Assembly: GCA_003255065.1 (NCBI GenBank)
Contig: QAOA01005780.1
Span: 38,689 to 102,688 of the forward strand
Direction: 5' to 3'
Length of the DNA: 64,000 nucleotides
Source: Cercis canadensis
Taxonomy: Eukaryota; Streptophyta; Magnoliopsida; Fabales; Fabaceae
Below the pieces are notes generated by a model. It had not been told where the DNA came from. It searched no databases and saw only the letters and a list, made by a program, of their open reading frames with translations. This document shows positions 1 to 11,169 of this stretch, one piece after another (the stretch's first letter is position 1; every line of letters begins with the position of its first letter). Made by a program: the position numbers and the translations under genes.

Positions 1-457
1 CGTCCTTCTAATGAAAGCCTATATGTATCATGATTATTAACGTTAGGTTTTGTCCTAAAATTTAACTATATGAGCAATGGCATAAGTAATTAAATATTTA
101 ACGAGCCTATTCTGTTTCACTTGATAATAATACTCAAAAGTTCATGATATTTGAACCAATTTGTTATATTGAATTCTGTCGTATATCTTCTAGCATGGAG
201 GTTTGAGGGGGAATGAAAGTCAGCTAGTTTGATTGCAAGACCTTGTTATCTTTTGAAAATGAATTGCCTGCCTTCATTGGCTTTGCTACTGTAGTCTTAA
301 AGGATCTGAGGTTCTAAGTGTGTGTACGTGTGTTTGTTACAGTTGGGAAATTATTTTGAAACAAGAAGCCTCCTGACTTGGAAGCAGTGGGGTGCTTATT
401 ACTGTTTGCTCTTTTCTTTTAATTCAAGATTTTCAAGCATTGTTTATTGATTGACAG

Positions 458-1319
458 GTCCAATGAGGCTCGACTTATGTATGAGAAACTTCAATCTCAC
501 CCAAGTGCTAAAGTGAGCAAGAAAGCAAGACAGTTCATGTTCAGCTTTCAGGTAATTACTGGTGCACAATTTGTTCAATAACTACCTGCATGGTTTAGCC
601 AATAGATAGCAGGTATATCTCAATCAACAAGAGTTTGACTTGTCTTTGCCATTTAGACACTCCATAAAGTTTCCCATCTGTGTAGGACTAAATGGAATTG
701 TCTCCCTTCCCCATACTCCTTACAGCACACCACCTCTACCCCACCCTACCCCAGTGTTAGGAATATGCATTTGAGTTGGTGTGGGAGTTAAGTAATATGA
801 AATATGGAAGTCCCACATAGGATAGAAAAGAAGAGAAGATGTAGTATATAATACTTGGATTGGCCAGAGATTTACGAACCTAAGCTTTTGGGTCAAGTTG
901 GTGCTAATTCAAGTATCCTATGTCACACACAATCACGAGCTCACAGTGTTCTCCCCATCACCCAGCTCCTTGGGAAATAAATTGTGACGATCATAAGCCC
1001 ACACCCCATCATCCAGCTCCTCAAGAAATAAACGTGCATATATCTGTTTTTATACTTGCATTTGTGGTGGGTCACAATTCACAAATTACAACTCTTGCAG
1101 GCTATGGAGATGATGAAGGTGACACCAGGATCTCCCTTTTCTTTAATGAACACAGGCTACCAGAATTATTTTGATGCATTTATAGAAAGTAAGTCTAACT
1201 ATCCCCTAGAAGATGATGCAGTTCAAGAAAGTGCAACGAATCAAGCTCTGCTGTATATTCTTTTTCTTGTTTCTCCTATTTTTGTTGTACTACTTTTTGC
1301 TTTGCAGAAGAGAATATAA
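458..1319 (+). CDS. 3' end of an unrecognised membrane-anchored protein (last two exons)
   Basis: Two exons join in frame. Exon 458-551 follows a pyrimidine-rich tract and an AG acceptor, starts in phase with SNEARLMYEKL and ends at CAG|GTAATT. Exon 1101-1319 follows a TTGCAG acceptor and reads AMEMMKVTPGS to a TAA stop. The last about 25 residues (ALLYILFLV...LFALQKRI) form one hydrophobic segment with a short basic tail, so the protein is probably tail-anchored or carries a C-terminal membrane helix; the part before it is hydrophilic and likely helical. I do not recognise the family. The N-terminal exons lie beyond the left edge of the window, and I see no exon in 1-457. The 549-bp intron holds an LTR-like insertion. 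Splice sites and reading phase agree, so the exon structure is firmer than any function. Confidence 0.7.
755..1035. repeat. LTR-like retroelement fragment inside an intron
   Basis: This stretch starts with TGTTAGGAATATG, carries an AGTCCCACATAGG block, a promoter-like TAGTATATAATAC and a CTAAGCTTTTGGGTCAAG block, all typical of plant retroelement LTRs that sit as solo LTRs or small TRIM elements. A second, more decayed relative lies at about 52175-52290. A motif CCCCATCANCCAGCTCCT...AAATAAA occurs twice (951-980 and 1003-1032). I could not define a target-site duplication, so the borders are approximate. Confidence 0.4.
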
Positions 1320-1439
1320 GCCAATTCTTTTGTATATACGTTCTCCCAATTGTATATATACCCATATGAGAACCATTTTTTTTTTCTTTTTTTGAGTGAA
1401 GATAATCCTTCAGAAGTATCATCTAAGTTATCAGTTGAT

Positions 1440-1850
1440 AGTAAAGTAGAAATTATAGAAGCAAAATTGCCTAATTTAACCTCTGGAGTATAAGAAAGCC
1501 AATGATTTTTCCAAGTCATTGCATATTCTAAATGCAAATAGTGTACACTATCTCTTAAAATATGGCCAAAAAAGGAAGAAGTAATGTCCACATGTTTCTT
1601 GGCAAAATCCCTTCTCAGATGTGGTCTAAAATACAAAGTCTCTCATGGTAGTGCATGAGAATACATATATGCCCCTAGAGGGAGGTTGAATAGGAGATTA
1701 AAATGATATAAAATAGAATCACCAATTAAAACATTTTCTATAAGTATCAGCTTTGACCAAGAAAACTTAATAGAAACAGAACCAGATTTGGAGAACATAA
1801 ATATCTCATAGGGAATCACCCAAAAACTCATCTAGAATTTCAAGGACGAT
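1440..1850 (-). other. Unidentified coding-like remnant
   Basis: Two reading frames on the minus strand abut (about 1831-1643 and 1636-1400) with only a stop between them, and the amino-acid texture is protein-like rather than random. No start, stop or intron structure supports a live gene. It may be the decayed coding part of a mobile element or endogenous virus, but I recognise no motif. Confidence 0.2.
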
Positions 1851-2019
1851 ATATAAACAAATAGAATACTTAATCAAGCTAGAGCATAAGCTCAAGCATA
1901 ACTAGATTTTCAGCAAGCTTAATTTATAAACTAATGAACCAAACATGAGAATTAGTTATGCAGCATATCAAAGATTAAACTAGAATAGCAAAAAATAAAG
2001 AGAGTAGGAAGAAAAGATT

Positions 2020-2890
2020 GAACACAAAATTTTTATAGTGGTTCGACTAAAGCAATACCTACTTCCACTCTCCCAAAGCTGAGGTTTCACTGAGCAATGA
2101 GGTTATTTGTCCAAGCTTCTACAATCACTAGTTTCCTAAAAAAGAAACTCTCAATTAATTTTCTACGAGCTCACCAGTAACTCTCTCAATTGATTTTCTA
2201 CGAGCTCACTAGTAATTCTCTTCCTCTAACAAAGAAAGCAGAGGTCACACTCTAGATTTCCCATTGAAAATCTATTACAATAATTCCAACAAAACGAATC
2301 CCTAAAGTAAAACAACTCTCACAAGATATTACAGAGTTAGGAGAAGAGAATAAAACTGGTTATATGACAAAATATTTTTTTTGCTCGATGGCTTCTCTTC
2401 ATACTTTTCCAGTCCTTGGGTCTTCATACTTATACAGGGAAGAGCTGAAGATGACGATTGAGCACTTCTTTTGACTGTTGATTGAATTAGATTTGAGAGA
2501 GTATCTCCAACTAAGAGAAAATCTCTCTACTTGCAAATCCTTCTTTCTTCAAGAAAGTTTCCCTTTTTGACTGGCTGAATTTTCTCCCTTTCTGAATTTT
2601 GAATTTGGGCTTCCCTTCCCTCTAACGTTACTTGATTGAGCACAATTCTTGCCTCTGATTTTGATTTGATGGGCTGGACTTCTGACTTCCATGAGGGGTC
2701 CACAAATCTTATAATTCACTCTTCTTCACCATCAGCATTTACTAAATAGAACAAGTTCTGCTTGTGAACTTGTTTCTCTGATTGGGAAACCTGTTTTGCC
2801 CCAGACCCAAGATCAACACTAACCTGTCATTACAAACAAATAGGTTAAGGTTAGTAATAATTTAAGTCATTTGTTGTCATCAAAACTGAG
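2020..2890. repeat. Dispersed-repeat debris, LTR-like
   Basis: Sequence such as TTTATAGTGGTTCGACTAAA, followed by CTTCCACTCTCCCAAAG and ending near TTTGTTGTCATCAAAACTGA, resembles blocks found in many dicot LTR retroelements. A motif CTCTCAATTNATTTTCTACGAGCTCAC is repeated at about 2148 and 2186. There is no open frame and no clear terminal repeat, so this is only an old fragment. Confidence 0.35.
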
Positions 2891-2919
2891 GATGGAGGGC
2901 TGTGTGGCTAACAGTGCAT

Positions 2920-4160
2920 AATATCACAGTCTGTCTATTTGGGTCCCACCAAAGTGCTTTAAAATCTGCCAAAGAAAGGAAAATAGAAAGACATAAACAA
3001 CTGAAAATTGGGAAATAAAGAAAATGACTGCTATCTGTTGCTTCCTATTGTGGTAATCATGCATGCAACAGATAACTGCTAACTTTCATTTGGGTAATTG
3101 AATGCTGATGTTCCTCAGTAATGACATATATCCCAAGTAATATCAAAACTGAATACAAAATTCTGAAGAACATGCTTGTATCAAAATTTGGGTTGCCAAG
3201 CACCCTGCACTAATGGGATTATAATTGTTAGATAGTCTCTAATATTAAGAGTATATGCAATTGGTTAGATACAAAATTTTACACTTGGATAAAGAATAAT
3301 CTTCAATTTTTTTGATTTGAACTTCAAAGCTAGATGTCCTTCAACTTCAAGTATGAGTGGAATCAACATTTCTAGTGATTGCAAACATCATATAGGAATA
3401 CTTGTGCAGAGCATATTGCAGCAAAGTGATTACCAAGAAACAGAATCAGTAACACAATTATAGATATTTGAGAGAGAAGCGGTAACAAGCCACAAGATTC
3501 TTCACAATATCCCTCCCATTTTTTAATCTATATCCAATCTGAGGTATGAAAGGAAAGCCTCCCCGATGCCTTTTTCACAATATCACAGTCTTCCTTTTCC
3601 TTTTTGAGAATCTGCCTAAGAGAACAAAAAGGAGAGAAATACATCACTGAGAGAATTGGAAATAAAGGAAATGATCACTACTCTATTTCTTGCTATGGTG
3701 GTTATAATGCATGCAACACTCAACTTTACTTTCATTTGGGTGATTCAGTGAAAGAAAACAATGCAAAAACTGTATCACCAAAATTAGAAAAGAAAAGAGC
3801 TATTGTTATATTGATTCTCAAAATTGACATACATGAGGAGTGAATAAAAAATTTGGAAGGCATGCTTAAATGAAAACTAAGGTTAACAATGCCCTGCTCT
3901 AATGGAATATAATTAATTAATATGCAAAACACTTGGCCGGATTCTTACACTTGCACAAACAATCTTCAACTTTTCTTTTCCCTGAGATGAGGAATTTAAA
4001 TTTGACAATTTGAAATGCTCCTTTGAAGGCTTTTAATGGCTAGACAGTGAAGGAAATGACCCTATCCTGTAGCTTTCTGAAGCTGTATATATGTGGTCAA
4101 TGCATGTAACTTTGAACCATTCACTTTCATTATGAGTGATTCAATGCTGCAAAACAACAT
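2920..4160. repeat. Three diverged tandem units downstream of CNL1
   Basis: Units start at about 2920, 3579 and 4030. The first two share in the same order AATATCACAGTCT, a GGAAATAAAG(G/A)AAATGA block, a CATGCAACA block, TTCATTTGGGT, a CCCTGC(A/T)CTAATGG block and an ACACTTGNANAAA...CAATCTTCAA block. The third, short unit keeps only GGAAATGA, a CATGTAAC block and the TTCACTTTCAT...TGATTCA block. They lie in the 3' flank of the minus-strand CNL at 5085-8789 and probably record unequal exchange next to it. Nothing gene-like is visible from 4160 to 5084. Confidence 0.6.
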
Positions 4161-5084
4161 GAAAGTAAATCAACAAAATATCAAAAGTTGTTATACAAGT
4201 ACTTGCATAATGGCATTAGATATTCTTGTATATATGAAATGAAAAATAAATGTTGACACTTAAAAGAGAATTAATCTAAATGTATCTATGACCTATTAAT
4301 CTCCAAGTACAGTTGATTATCATCTAGCACATGATCCAAGAAAAGTAATCTGTTTATATTCATACCCTTAATCATAGGATGGAGGAAGAGTAAATTTCAA
4401 AGCAGATTAACATCCAGGGCATTCTGGTAGCCATTGCTACATCGGGGGAGACTTGTAATAATGGTGAATTATCAGGGCAACAAAGAGAGATCCACAGGGC
4501 ATGGCAGAGTGCCTTAGGCTTCCAATGTTGGCTAAAAGCTCAAGGGAACTTGTAGTAGTGTTCTGTATCTCTCACTTCCAAAATGAATTCCCCAGACATC
4601 ATTGACATCGTGAAACTCTAATTCCACTGAAAAATTGACTGACTGAACAACCAATTTTAGGTTCCTGAAGGCAGAAGAGAAATGAATTTAGGATCTTAAA
4701 AGGCAAGAAGCTGTTGATGATTTATTGACCTCTTTACTTAAAATAAACTACTATGCCACAAGTTCAGATATTGATGGAAACTTTCAAGAAACTTTTTTTT
4801 TCTTTTTCCTAATGGAAAATGTCAACGTTTAAGTCTTGAGATATAGAAAAACATGGATATTTATGGAGTAGAATTTAAGTCACCTGTCAGTTGAGTGATT
4901 CTTCTCTAAACAAATGTTAATCAGCTGGGGGTGCAACTTCTGCCTACCATGGCAAACCATAGAAAGGGAGATTTTTAACAAAAACATAAGTAATTAATAA
5001 ATAAATGGATAGTCCAGAATTTCAAATGCACAACACAAAGGACAATATGGAGAGCAAGCACCTGACCTTAAGCAAATTGGTAGC

Positions 5085-8000
5085 TTATGTTATTGTATCA
5101 TTATCAATTATGATGCGTTGGATGTGAGCAATCTTCCCCCAATCTTCTCCTTTCTGATTTTGGCACCGCTGTTTAAGCATGGGACAGTCAACTATTGATA
5201 GAGTAGAAAGGGAACTGGGTAGACCCTCCTCTGGCAAGGATTGAAGTCTAGGACACCCATGAAGATACAATTCTTTCAGAGAGCAAAAGTCGCAAAGACC
5301 CTTGTAGTTGAGTGTTGTAAGATTTGAATCAAGGAAACCAAAATAAGTAAGAGAGGGTGGGAGTAGCCCTTCATCAGGAAGACACTCCACATCTGTAACT
5401 GCACCTCCAATAGTTAATCTATCAAGACAAGTGTGAGCGCGCAAACCCCAATTCATTCTAGAGGCAATGAGCTTTGGGCAATTGTTGATCCAAAGCGCCT
5501 TCAGATTCAATGGCAAGCCACCCTCAGGAAATGATTCTAGTTGTGGACAATTTCCTATATTTAAAGTTTTAAGAGATGGAAGGAGGATGTGCATACGTTC
5601 AGGGAATGATTTCAAATTCTTCATGAGTTCAATGCGACAATATTCAAGTCTGGGGGCAGACAATCCTCCTTTGGGAAATGATACAAATTTAGGACACGCC
5701 CAAATTTCCAACCTTGTAAGAGATGTGAGATTATGATCAGGTTCATCTGACACAGAAAAGGCTTCAAGATTATAACAGCTTTCCAAATAGAGAGATTGAA
5801 GCTTTGGGAAGAAATCCAGCGGAAAGGTCGTGAGAGAGTCACAGCTAGCGCAAATACTGATTCTTAGAAGGAAGTTGTGGCATTGGTATATGGGAAATGA
5901 TATATCTTCGAAATCAAGAATGTACAGTTTTTCAAGGCAGGAATTGGCAATGGTATGCTGAATCTTTTCAAGCAGAGATCGTTCCATGGGGCCATCTCTA
6001 ATCTCGAGAATTTTTAGAGTTGATGCAATGTATTCCAACCGCACTATTAAACATTGCTTGAGAACTAATTTTTTGATAACTGGAGCCCAAGGCACTGAAG
6101 CCGCAAGCTGCTGGCATGAGCTAATGGTTAGTTCCCTTAAAGAAGGAAGTTGCTGTGGCAGCTCCTCTTTTAATTTGGGACAATCAATTAAATAAAGCTT
6201 TTGAAGTTGTGGGAAAACTCGTGATTTACATTCCCATTTTTCCAATCCCCCCATATTCTCAAACTTCAAGATTTTGAGACGGCCAAATGGAATAGTAGAA
6301 GAGCAATTCCCATAAAAATCAGCACCAATAACCACTATCCCATCAAGACCAATAAGAGATAGTGTCTTCAGATTTGGTAGGAGACCGAGTGGTGACAAGA
6401 AGAAACAATACTTACAGTTGCACAACTCTAGGGACACTACATTGGATAACGTATTATCTCTGAACCAATCTGGAAATCTTGTACCACCATAGTAACTGAT
6501 GGAGAGCTTTTTCAAGTTTTTGTGAGGTTGAAGCCTCTCAAGTACATCCCTTTCAATCTGTGATTCAGTATTGTTCCTACCCCACTCCAACTTTAACTCC
6601 TCAAGATGGATTTTGTCTTTCATATTGGCTGCTGAAGCATCCATGGGATAAACAACTTTCTGCAACTCCAGAATTGATAGTGTTCCCCAAAGATCGAGGT
6701 CTGCTAACTGTTTAATGTTGGACTCATGGCATTTCCCCACGTAAAATGAACTCAATACTTGAAGGTTTTTCAATTTTTCCAATTGCATCGGCATCTTTCT
6801 CACCTTAGTGTTTCGAAAATCAAGGTGACGTAAATTACTGAGTTTATGCAAATCAGATGGCAACTCAACCAAAGACGTGCAATGCCTCAACTTTAATGTT
6901 TGTAAATTGTAGAGCATACATGTCGAATCAGGAAGCTTCTTAACTCCAGTGCGAGATAGGTCAAGGTAGCGCAATTGTTTTTGATTGCCTATTGAATCAG
7001 GCAACTCAATTATGTTGTAGTAGCCAGACAAGGATAAGACTCGTAAGTGCTTAAACTTGCAACACAGATCATGTATCATCTTTCTAGGCATCCAACAAAC
7101 AATCCTTTTATCATGATACATACTAAAAGGCAGGAACGTTCTCAAGTTATTAGCCTTAAGCAGACCATCAAACCGTTTGGAAGTTTCAGGCGAATGTGAT
7201 CTTAAATATGAAAAGTGACGAGTCTTTTTTGATATTGCCTGTGCTTCTTCTTCCAACCTAAAACAAAATTCTCCAGATACATATTTTGCCAAATCATTAA
7301 CAAGGTCATGCATAATAAAATACTTTCTGGATACACTTGATCGCTGAAAAAATGACCTTGATAATAAATCATGGAAAAACTGATCCCCAACCTCTTTCAT
7401 GCTCTTATTTTGTTGAGGGAACGGCAGAAAATTTTCTGCCATCCACAACCGAATTAGATGCTCCTTTTTAAATAAAAAATCTTTAGGGAATAAGGAACAA
7501 TAAGCAAAGCATCTCTTAAGAAGGGACGAAAGGTAAGTATAGCTTAATCTCAAAGCTGGGAGAATTTCACTCTCATCATCTGACATGTCCCATATCTCAC
7601 TTGTCAATACAGTGTTCCATTCTTCAGAAGATAATTTTGCATATAAGAGACTCCCAATTGCTTTCAAGGCTAGAGGCAGCCCTTTGCATTTCTTAATGAT
7701 TTTTCTACCAATTTCTTCAAGGTTAGGGTTCGATTGTGGATCTCCTTCATGGAATGCATAGGTAGCAAATAACAACCAACTATTTTCTTCAAGTAGTTGC
7801 ATCAGTTGATGTGTTCTAGCAGAGCGTACGGTTGAAGCAACTTTGTCACTACGTGTAGTTACAAGGATTTTGCTTCCTTGAGCCCCATAAATAAAAGGAG
7901 TTTGCAAAGCTTCCCACTGCATATGTTTCTCATTCCAAACATCATCTAGTACAAGAAAAAATCTCTTCCCAGTTAATTTCTCCTTCAATTTAAGTTGAAG

Positions 8001-8789
8001 TGTATTCAAGTTCTTAGTATCATCAGCAGCCAAAGTGATTGCTTCAAGAGTCGTTTTTGTTACTCTTAAAAGATCAAATTCTTCTGATACACAGACCCAA
8101 GCTTTGAGGTCAAATTCATCCGTTAGCCTCTGATCATTGTACACCAGTTGGGCAAGGGTGGTCTTACCCATCCCACCCATACCCACTATAGAAATGACAG
8201 AATAAGGGCGGTTGCCATTCTCATTCTCAGGTAGCAACCAGTTAATGATCATTTCTTTCTCATCATCTCTGCCATATATTACAGTTTCATCCACCAAAGA
8301 AGTTGATGGCATTCTTTGTGATACTAATTTCCTTCCGCCTTCTCTCAATCCTAGTATATCTTTTTGACTAGCCAGATATTCTAGGTTGTAAAGGATTTGT
8401 TTCATCCTTTCTTCGATTTCCTTATCAAATGAACTAACAGAAGCACTGAAGAAATTCCATACCTTGCTAGCAGTACTGGTCCCAGATTCAGCTTCCAGCT
8501 GCTTGCGTTTGGAGAGTTCAGTGTCAATCTCATCCAGCAGATCCTCAGCCACATAGACAGCATCTTTGACCTCATCAACCCAAGCTCTGACATTTCGATT
8601 TATAATCTGCTTGTCCTCAGCATCATCAATCACTGCATTGATGGACCAAAGGGTAGTATTTAACCTTTTCAGCAGTGTCTCGAGCTTTCTTCCCCGGAAG
8701 TAGTCCAGAATTTCACGAGAAGCCAACCTGTCAAATGCCACCTGAAGGAAGGAAGAGAGGAGAGCACAACCAACCGACATTGCAGCCAT
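5085..8789 (-). CDS. CNL disease-resistance protein, RPP13-like/R13L1 type (CNL1)
   Basis: Intracellular NLR immune receptor: ATP/ADP exchange in the NB-ARC switch is triggered when the LRR or coiled coil senses a pathogen effector. One intact exon encodes 1234 residues, normal for this family. A coiled-coil N-domain (about 1-150) carries the AEDLLDE version of the EDVID motif at 81-87. NB-ARC: P-loop GMGGMGKTT (203-211), RNBS-A FDLKAWVCVS (226-235), kinase-2 LVLDDVW ending in Trp, the CNL mark (279-285), RNBS-B GSKILVTTRS (305-314), GLPL (370-373), RNBS-D CFAYCSLFPKD (427-437), intact MHD (493-495). LRRs run from about 560 to the C terminus, with the family ending LPSSLSTL...QRCQ..KGEDWGKIAHI. 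The ATG at 8787-8789 gives MAAMSVGCALL, the usual CNL start. All key residues are present, so it is probably functional. Confidence 0.95.
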   Translation of the reverse strand: MAAMSVGCALLSSFLQVAFDRLASREILDYFRGRKLETLLKRLNTTLWSINAVIDDAEDKQIINRNVRAWVDEVKDAVYVAEDLLDEIDTELSKRKQLEAESGTSTASKVWNFFSASVSSFDKEIEERMKQILYNLEYLASQKDILGLREGGRKLVSQRMPSTSLVDETVIYGRDDEKEMIINWLLPENENGNRPYSVISIVGMGGMGKTTLAQLVYNDQRLTDEFDLKAWVCVSEEFDLLRVTKTTLEAITLAADDTKNLNTLQLKLKEKLTGKRFFLVLDDVWNEKHMQWEALQTPFIYGAQGSKILVTTRSDKVASTVRSARTHQLMQLLEENSWLLFATYAFHEGDPQSNPNLEEIGRKIIKKCKGLPLALKAIGSLLYAKLSSEEWNTVLTSEIWDMSDDESEILPALRLSYTYLSSLLKRCFAYCSLFPKDFLFKKEHLIRLWMAENFLPFPQQNKSMKEVGDQFFHDLLSRSFFQRSSVSRKYFIMHDLVNDLAKYVSGEFCFRLEEEAQAISKKTRHFSYLRSHSPETSKRFDGLLKANNLRTFLPFSMYHDKRIVCWMPRKMIHDLCCKFKHLRVLSLSGYYNIIELPDSIGNQKQLRYLDLSRTGVKKLPDSTCMLYNLQTLKLRHCTSLVELPSDLHKLSNLRHLDFRNTKVRKMPMQLEKLKNLQVLSSFYVGKCHESNIKQLADLDLWGTLSILELQKVVYPMDASAANMKDKIHLEELKLEWGRNNTESQIERDVLERLQPHKNLKKLSISYYGGTRFPDWFRDNTLSNVVSLELCNCKYCFFLSPLGLLPNLKTLSLIGLDGIVVIGADFYGNCSSTIPFGRLKILKFENMGGLEKWECKSRVFPQLQKLYLIDCPKLKEELPQQLPSLRELTISSCQQLAASVPWAPVIKKLVLKQCLIVRLEYIASTLKILEIRDGPMERSLLEKIQHTIANSCLEKLYILDFEDISFPIYQCHNFLLRISICASCDSLTTFPLDFFPKLQSLYLESCYNLEAFSVSDEPDHNLTSLTRLEIWACPKFVSFPKGGLSAPRLEYCRIELMKNLKSFPERMHILLPSLKTLNIGNCPQLESFPEGGLPLNLKALWINNCPKLIASRMNWGLRAHTCLDRLTIGGAVTDVECLPDEGLLPPSLTYFGFLDSNLTTLNYKGLCDFCSLKELYLHGCPRLQSLPEEGLPSSLSTLSIVDCPMLKQRCQNQKGEDWGKIAHIQRIIIDNDTIT

Positions 8790-9972
8790 GGTTTTTGTTC
8801 AGGAGGAGGAATCAAACAGAGGATGTGATTGCAAAAGGAAAGTATGGAATGCTAATGTGCAGATGGCTTTTTGAAGGATGTGATTACAAAGTGGCTTTGG
8901 AAAATATCGGTGCAATAATTGAAGTACGTGGATCGATTTGGATGGTACTTGTATAGCAAGTTTCAAGTTTTAGCTCCCTGGTCATTCATATGACAACAAC
9001 CAAATTATTTTATTATTAAATGTGATTTAAAATTAAAGTTAAATTGTTTTTTTTTCTAAACGCTTGACGTTTGCTTTTAAAAAAGAAAAGCCTCTCAAAG
9101 TCAAAGGAGCAAGTGAGGTTTACCCACATTATAGGTGCCAGTATTATACAAGTCAAAGCCAAGTTTTTCATTTGAATATTTGGACTCCAATGTTTTTATT
9201 TTTTATTCTATTGAATTATTTTATTATAATCTTTGGAAATGGAATTTAAATGGGATGAAAATATTGGTTGATTTTTCAGAGTACTCTACGCTTCCATACT
9301 TATTTATAATAAAAAATTTAATATATTTTTTGAAATTTTTTATGATAATCAAATCTCAATTTTGAATTTTAAAAAATAATTGATATGATATATTTATTTT
9401 AAGAATGATGTTCGCATTAAGCATGAGAAATTATCTAGTTATAACTTGAGTGTATAGAGCATTATTATAATTATGAAGTATATACTCCATGATCAAAACG
9501 TTTTTGAAACATTTGACAACATGTATAATGATACTGTGAGCTAAGAAAGAATGAAGAATTTTTTTTTTAAATAAACCGAAGCATTGTGCATCTCTTTTGG
9601 CTAGATGTTAAGGGTACTTTGATTAAGCAAATGAACAGAGTCTTGAATACGGAAAAAACCATATTAGATACAATTGCAGCAAATTATAAAACCTATTTAA
9701 TGCTGATAGTCAAAGGGAAAGTCAGAATAGCTAGCAACCAAAATCCTAATTTCAGGACATAAATGCAATCGAAACTGCACTCTCCAAACAGATGTTCTAG
9801 CCACATCCCAAAGCAAAAAATGGCTGGAGACTTTGAACAGACGGGGAGAAGAAAATCATATCCTGCATAACAAGAACTAGCTTGCTGAGGTGATCAGCTG
9901 CAACATTGCCTTCTAGTTGAGTTAAATTTTACTTCTACCTGCTGCAATTGTGCCATTAGTGGGAATGAGTCT
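8790..9972. other. Intergenic: 5' flank of CNL1
   Basis: AT-rich spacer with short homopolymers and no supported open frame. It should hold the CNL1 promoter, which is read toward lower coordinates, and the 3' flank of the F-box gene. I see no RNA gene or bounded mobile element. Confidence 0.5.
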
Positions 9973-10005
9973 TCAAGCGGAGCTTGGAGCCAAAGCTCCA
10001 CTGGC
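9973..10005 (-). other. Possible short last coding exon of the F-box gene
   Basis: On the minus strand a good acceptor (TTTGCTTAACAG) at 10006 opens 11 in-phase codons (ASGALAPSSA then TGA). The F-box reading frame has a strong donor, CTGCAG|GTATAAG, just before its apparent stop at 11170-11172. Splicing 11176 to 10005 would replace the last residue by ASGALAPSSA, across an intron of about 1.17 kb with no other gene in it. It could equally be a 3'-UTR exon. Confidence 0.3.
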
Positions 10006-11169
10006 CTGTTAAGCAAAAGCATGAACCAAAAGCTATATCAGATTCAATGTGAATATGTGAAATCTGCAATTGAGAAAAGAAAAATCTCTTGCAAGGTGCA
10101 TTGCTAATATAAAAGTCATATTTTAAAATGCCTATTATAGATCAACCAAAACAGAACATGAAACTAAAGACTAACAACCTCAGGAAGACTAAATCTTTTG
10201 TTTAACATAATCATGACTGTCTAATAGAATCCATTCTTAGGCAACCTAAAATTTATTATAACTAGCCTGTTTTGTGAAAAAAATGCATACAAATTGGGAG
10301 CCTAATAGAAAAAGGAATGACCATCCTATTAAGATGAGTTATGGCATAGCAAATTCTTTTTAGGATGCTTTGGCAGGGAACCTCTAGCCCAAGGAAAAAA
10401 AAACCCCTAATCCTCTCTAGATTCCATACTATATAAGAACACTTCAAGTAAGTCATCTCATCCTATATCGCTAAAGCAGCGGTGTCTACTTTAAAGCTAC
10501 CACGAAGAATACTAGAAGAATCAAGAGTTCTTACAACATCCGTTTAACCTCAGGTCAGAATGTCTACTTGAATAAATCTCAGATTTTAACTTCTGACAAC
10601 ACCAATTCTAGTAGAACGGACTATACAGCCAGGACAATAGGTATTCTTATTTGTCAAAAGACAAATTAGAATCTTGGCATGCCCTTGTGGAAAGGTAGAA
10701 CAAATAGATATGCAGGCCCTGCTAGACAATATAAATTAAATGAAAACTAAAATAACAATCTGACAAAGAACAAGAGTTGTGGTCTACAATCATTAGAGAA
10801 AAATACCAAAAACATAATGTTCTGAACATTTCAATTCTTAGACACTGTTTTTCTTGATTTTTGTATTGCAAGTAACAAAAACCGTAGTGCAAATTTGCTG
10901 CAGGATTTAGAAATACCAGTATTTAGTCAAACTGTATATGCCCTTAAAGCCATAGACCAGGTCTTTATGGCCTTAAATTGAAGTTAAATGGTATTGTATC
11001 TTCTGTAAATCACTAACCCCTTAGGTCACTACCTCTGAACTAACCCCAAAACATTGTTTGCCTACTATTTTGCAATCAAATTTCTCCTTACTCATGAATC
11101 ACATACACATCATTTAGGTTATTTCCAATCTGTGTGCCAACAAATCAAATCATATAAAAGGTGAATTGC

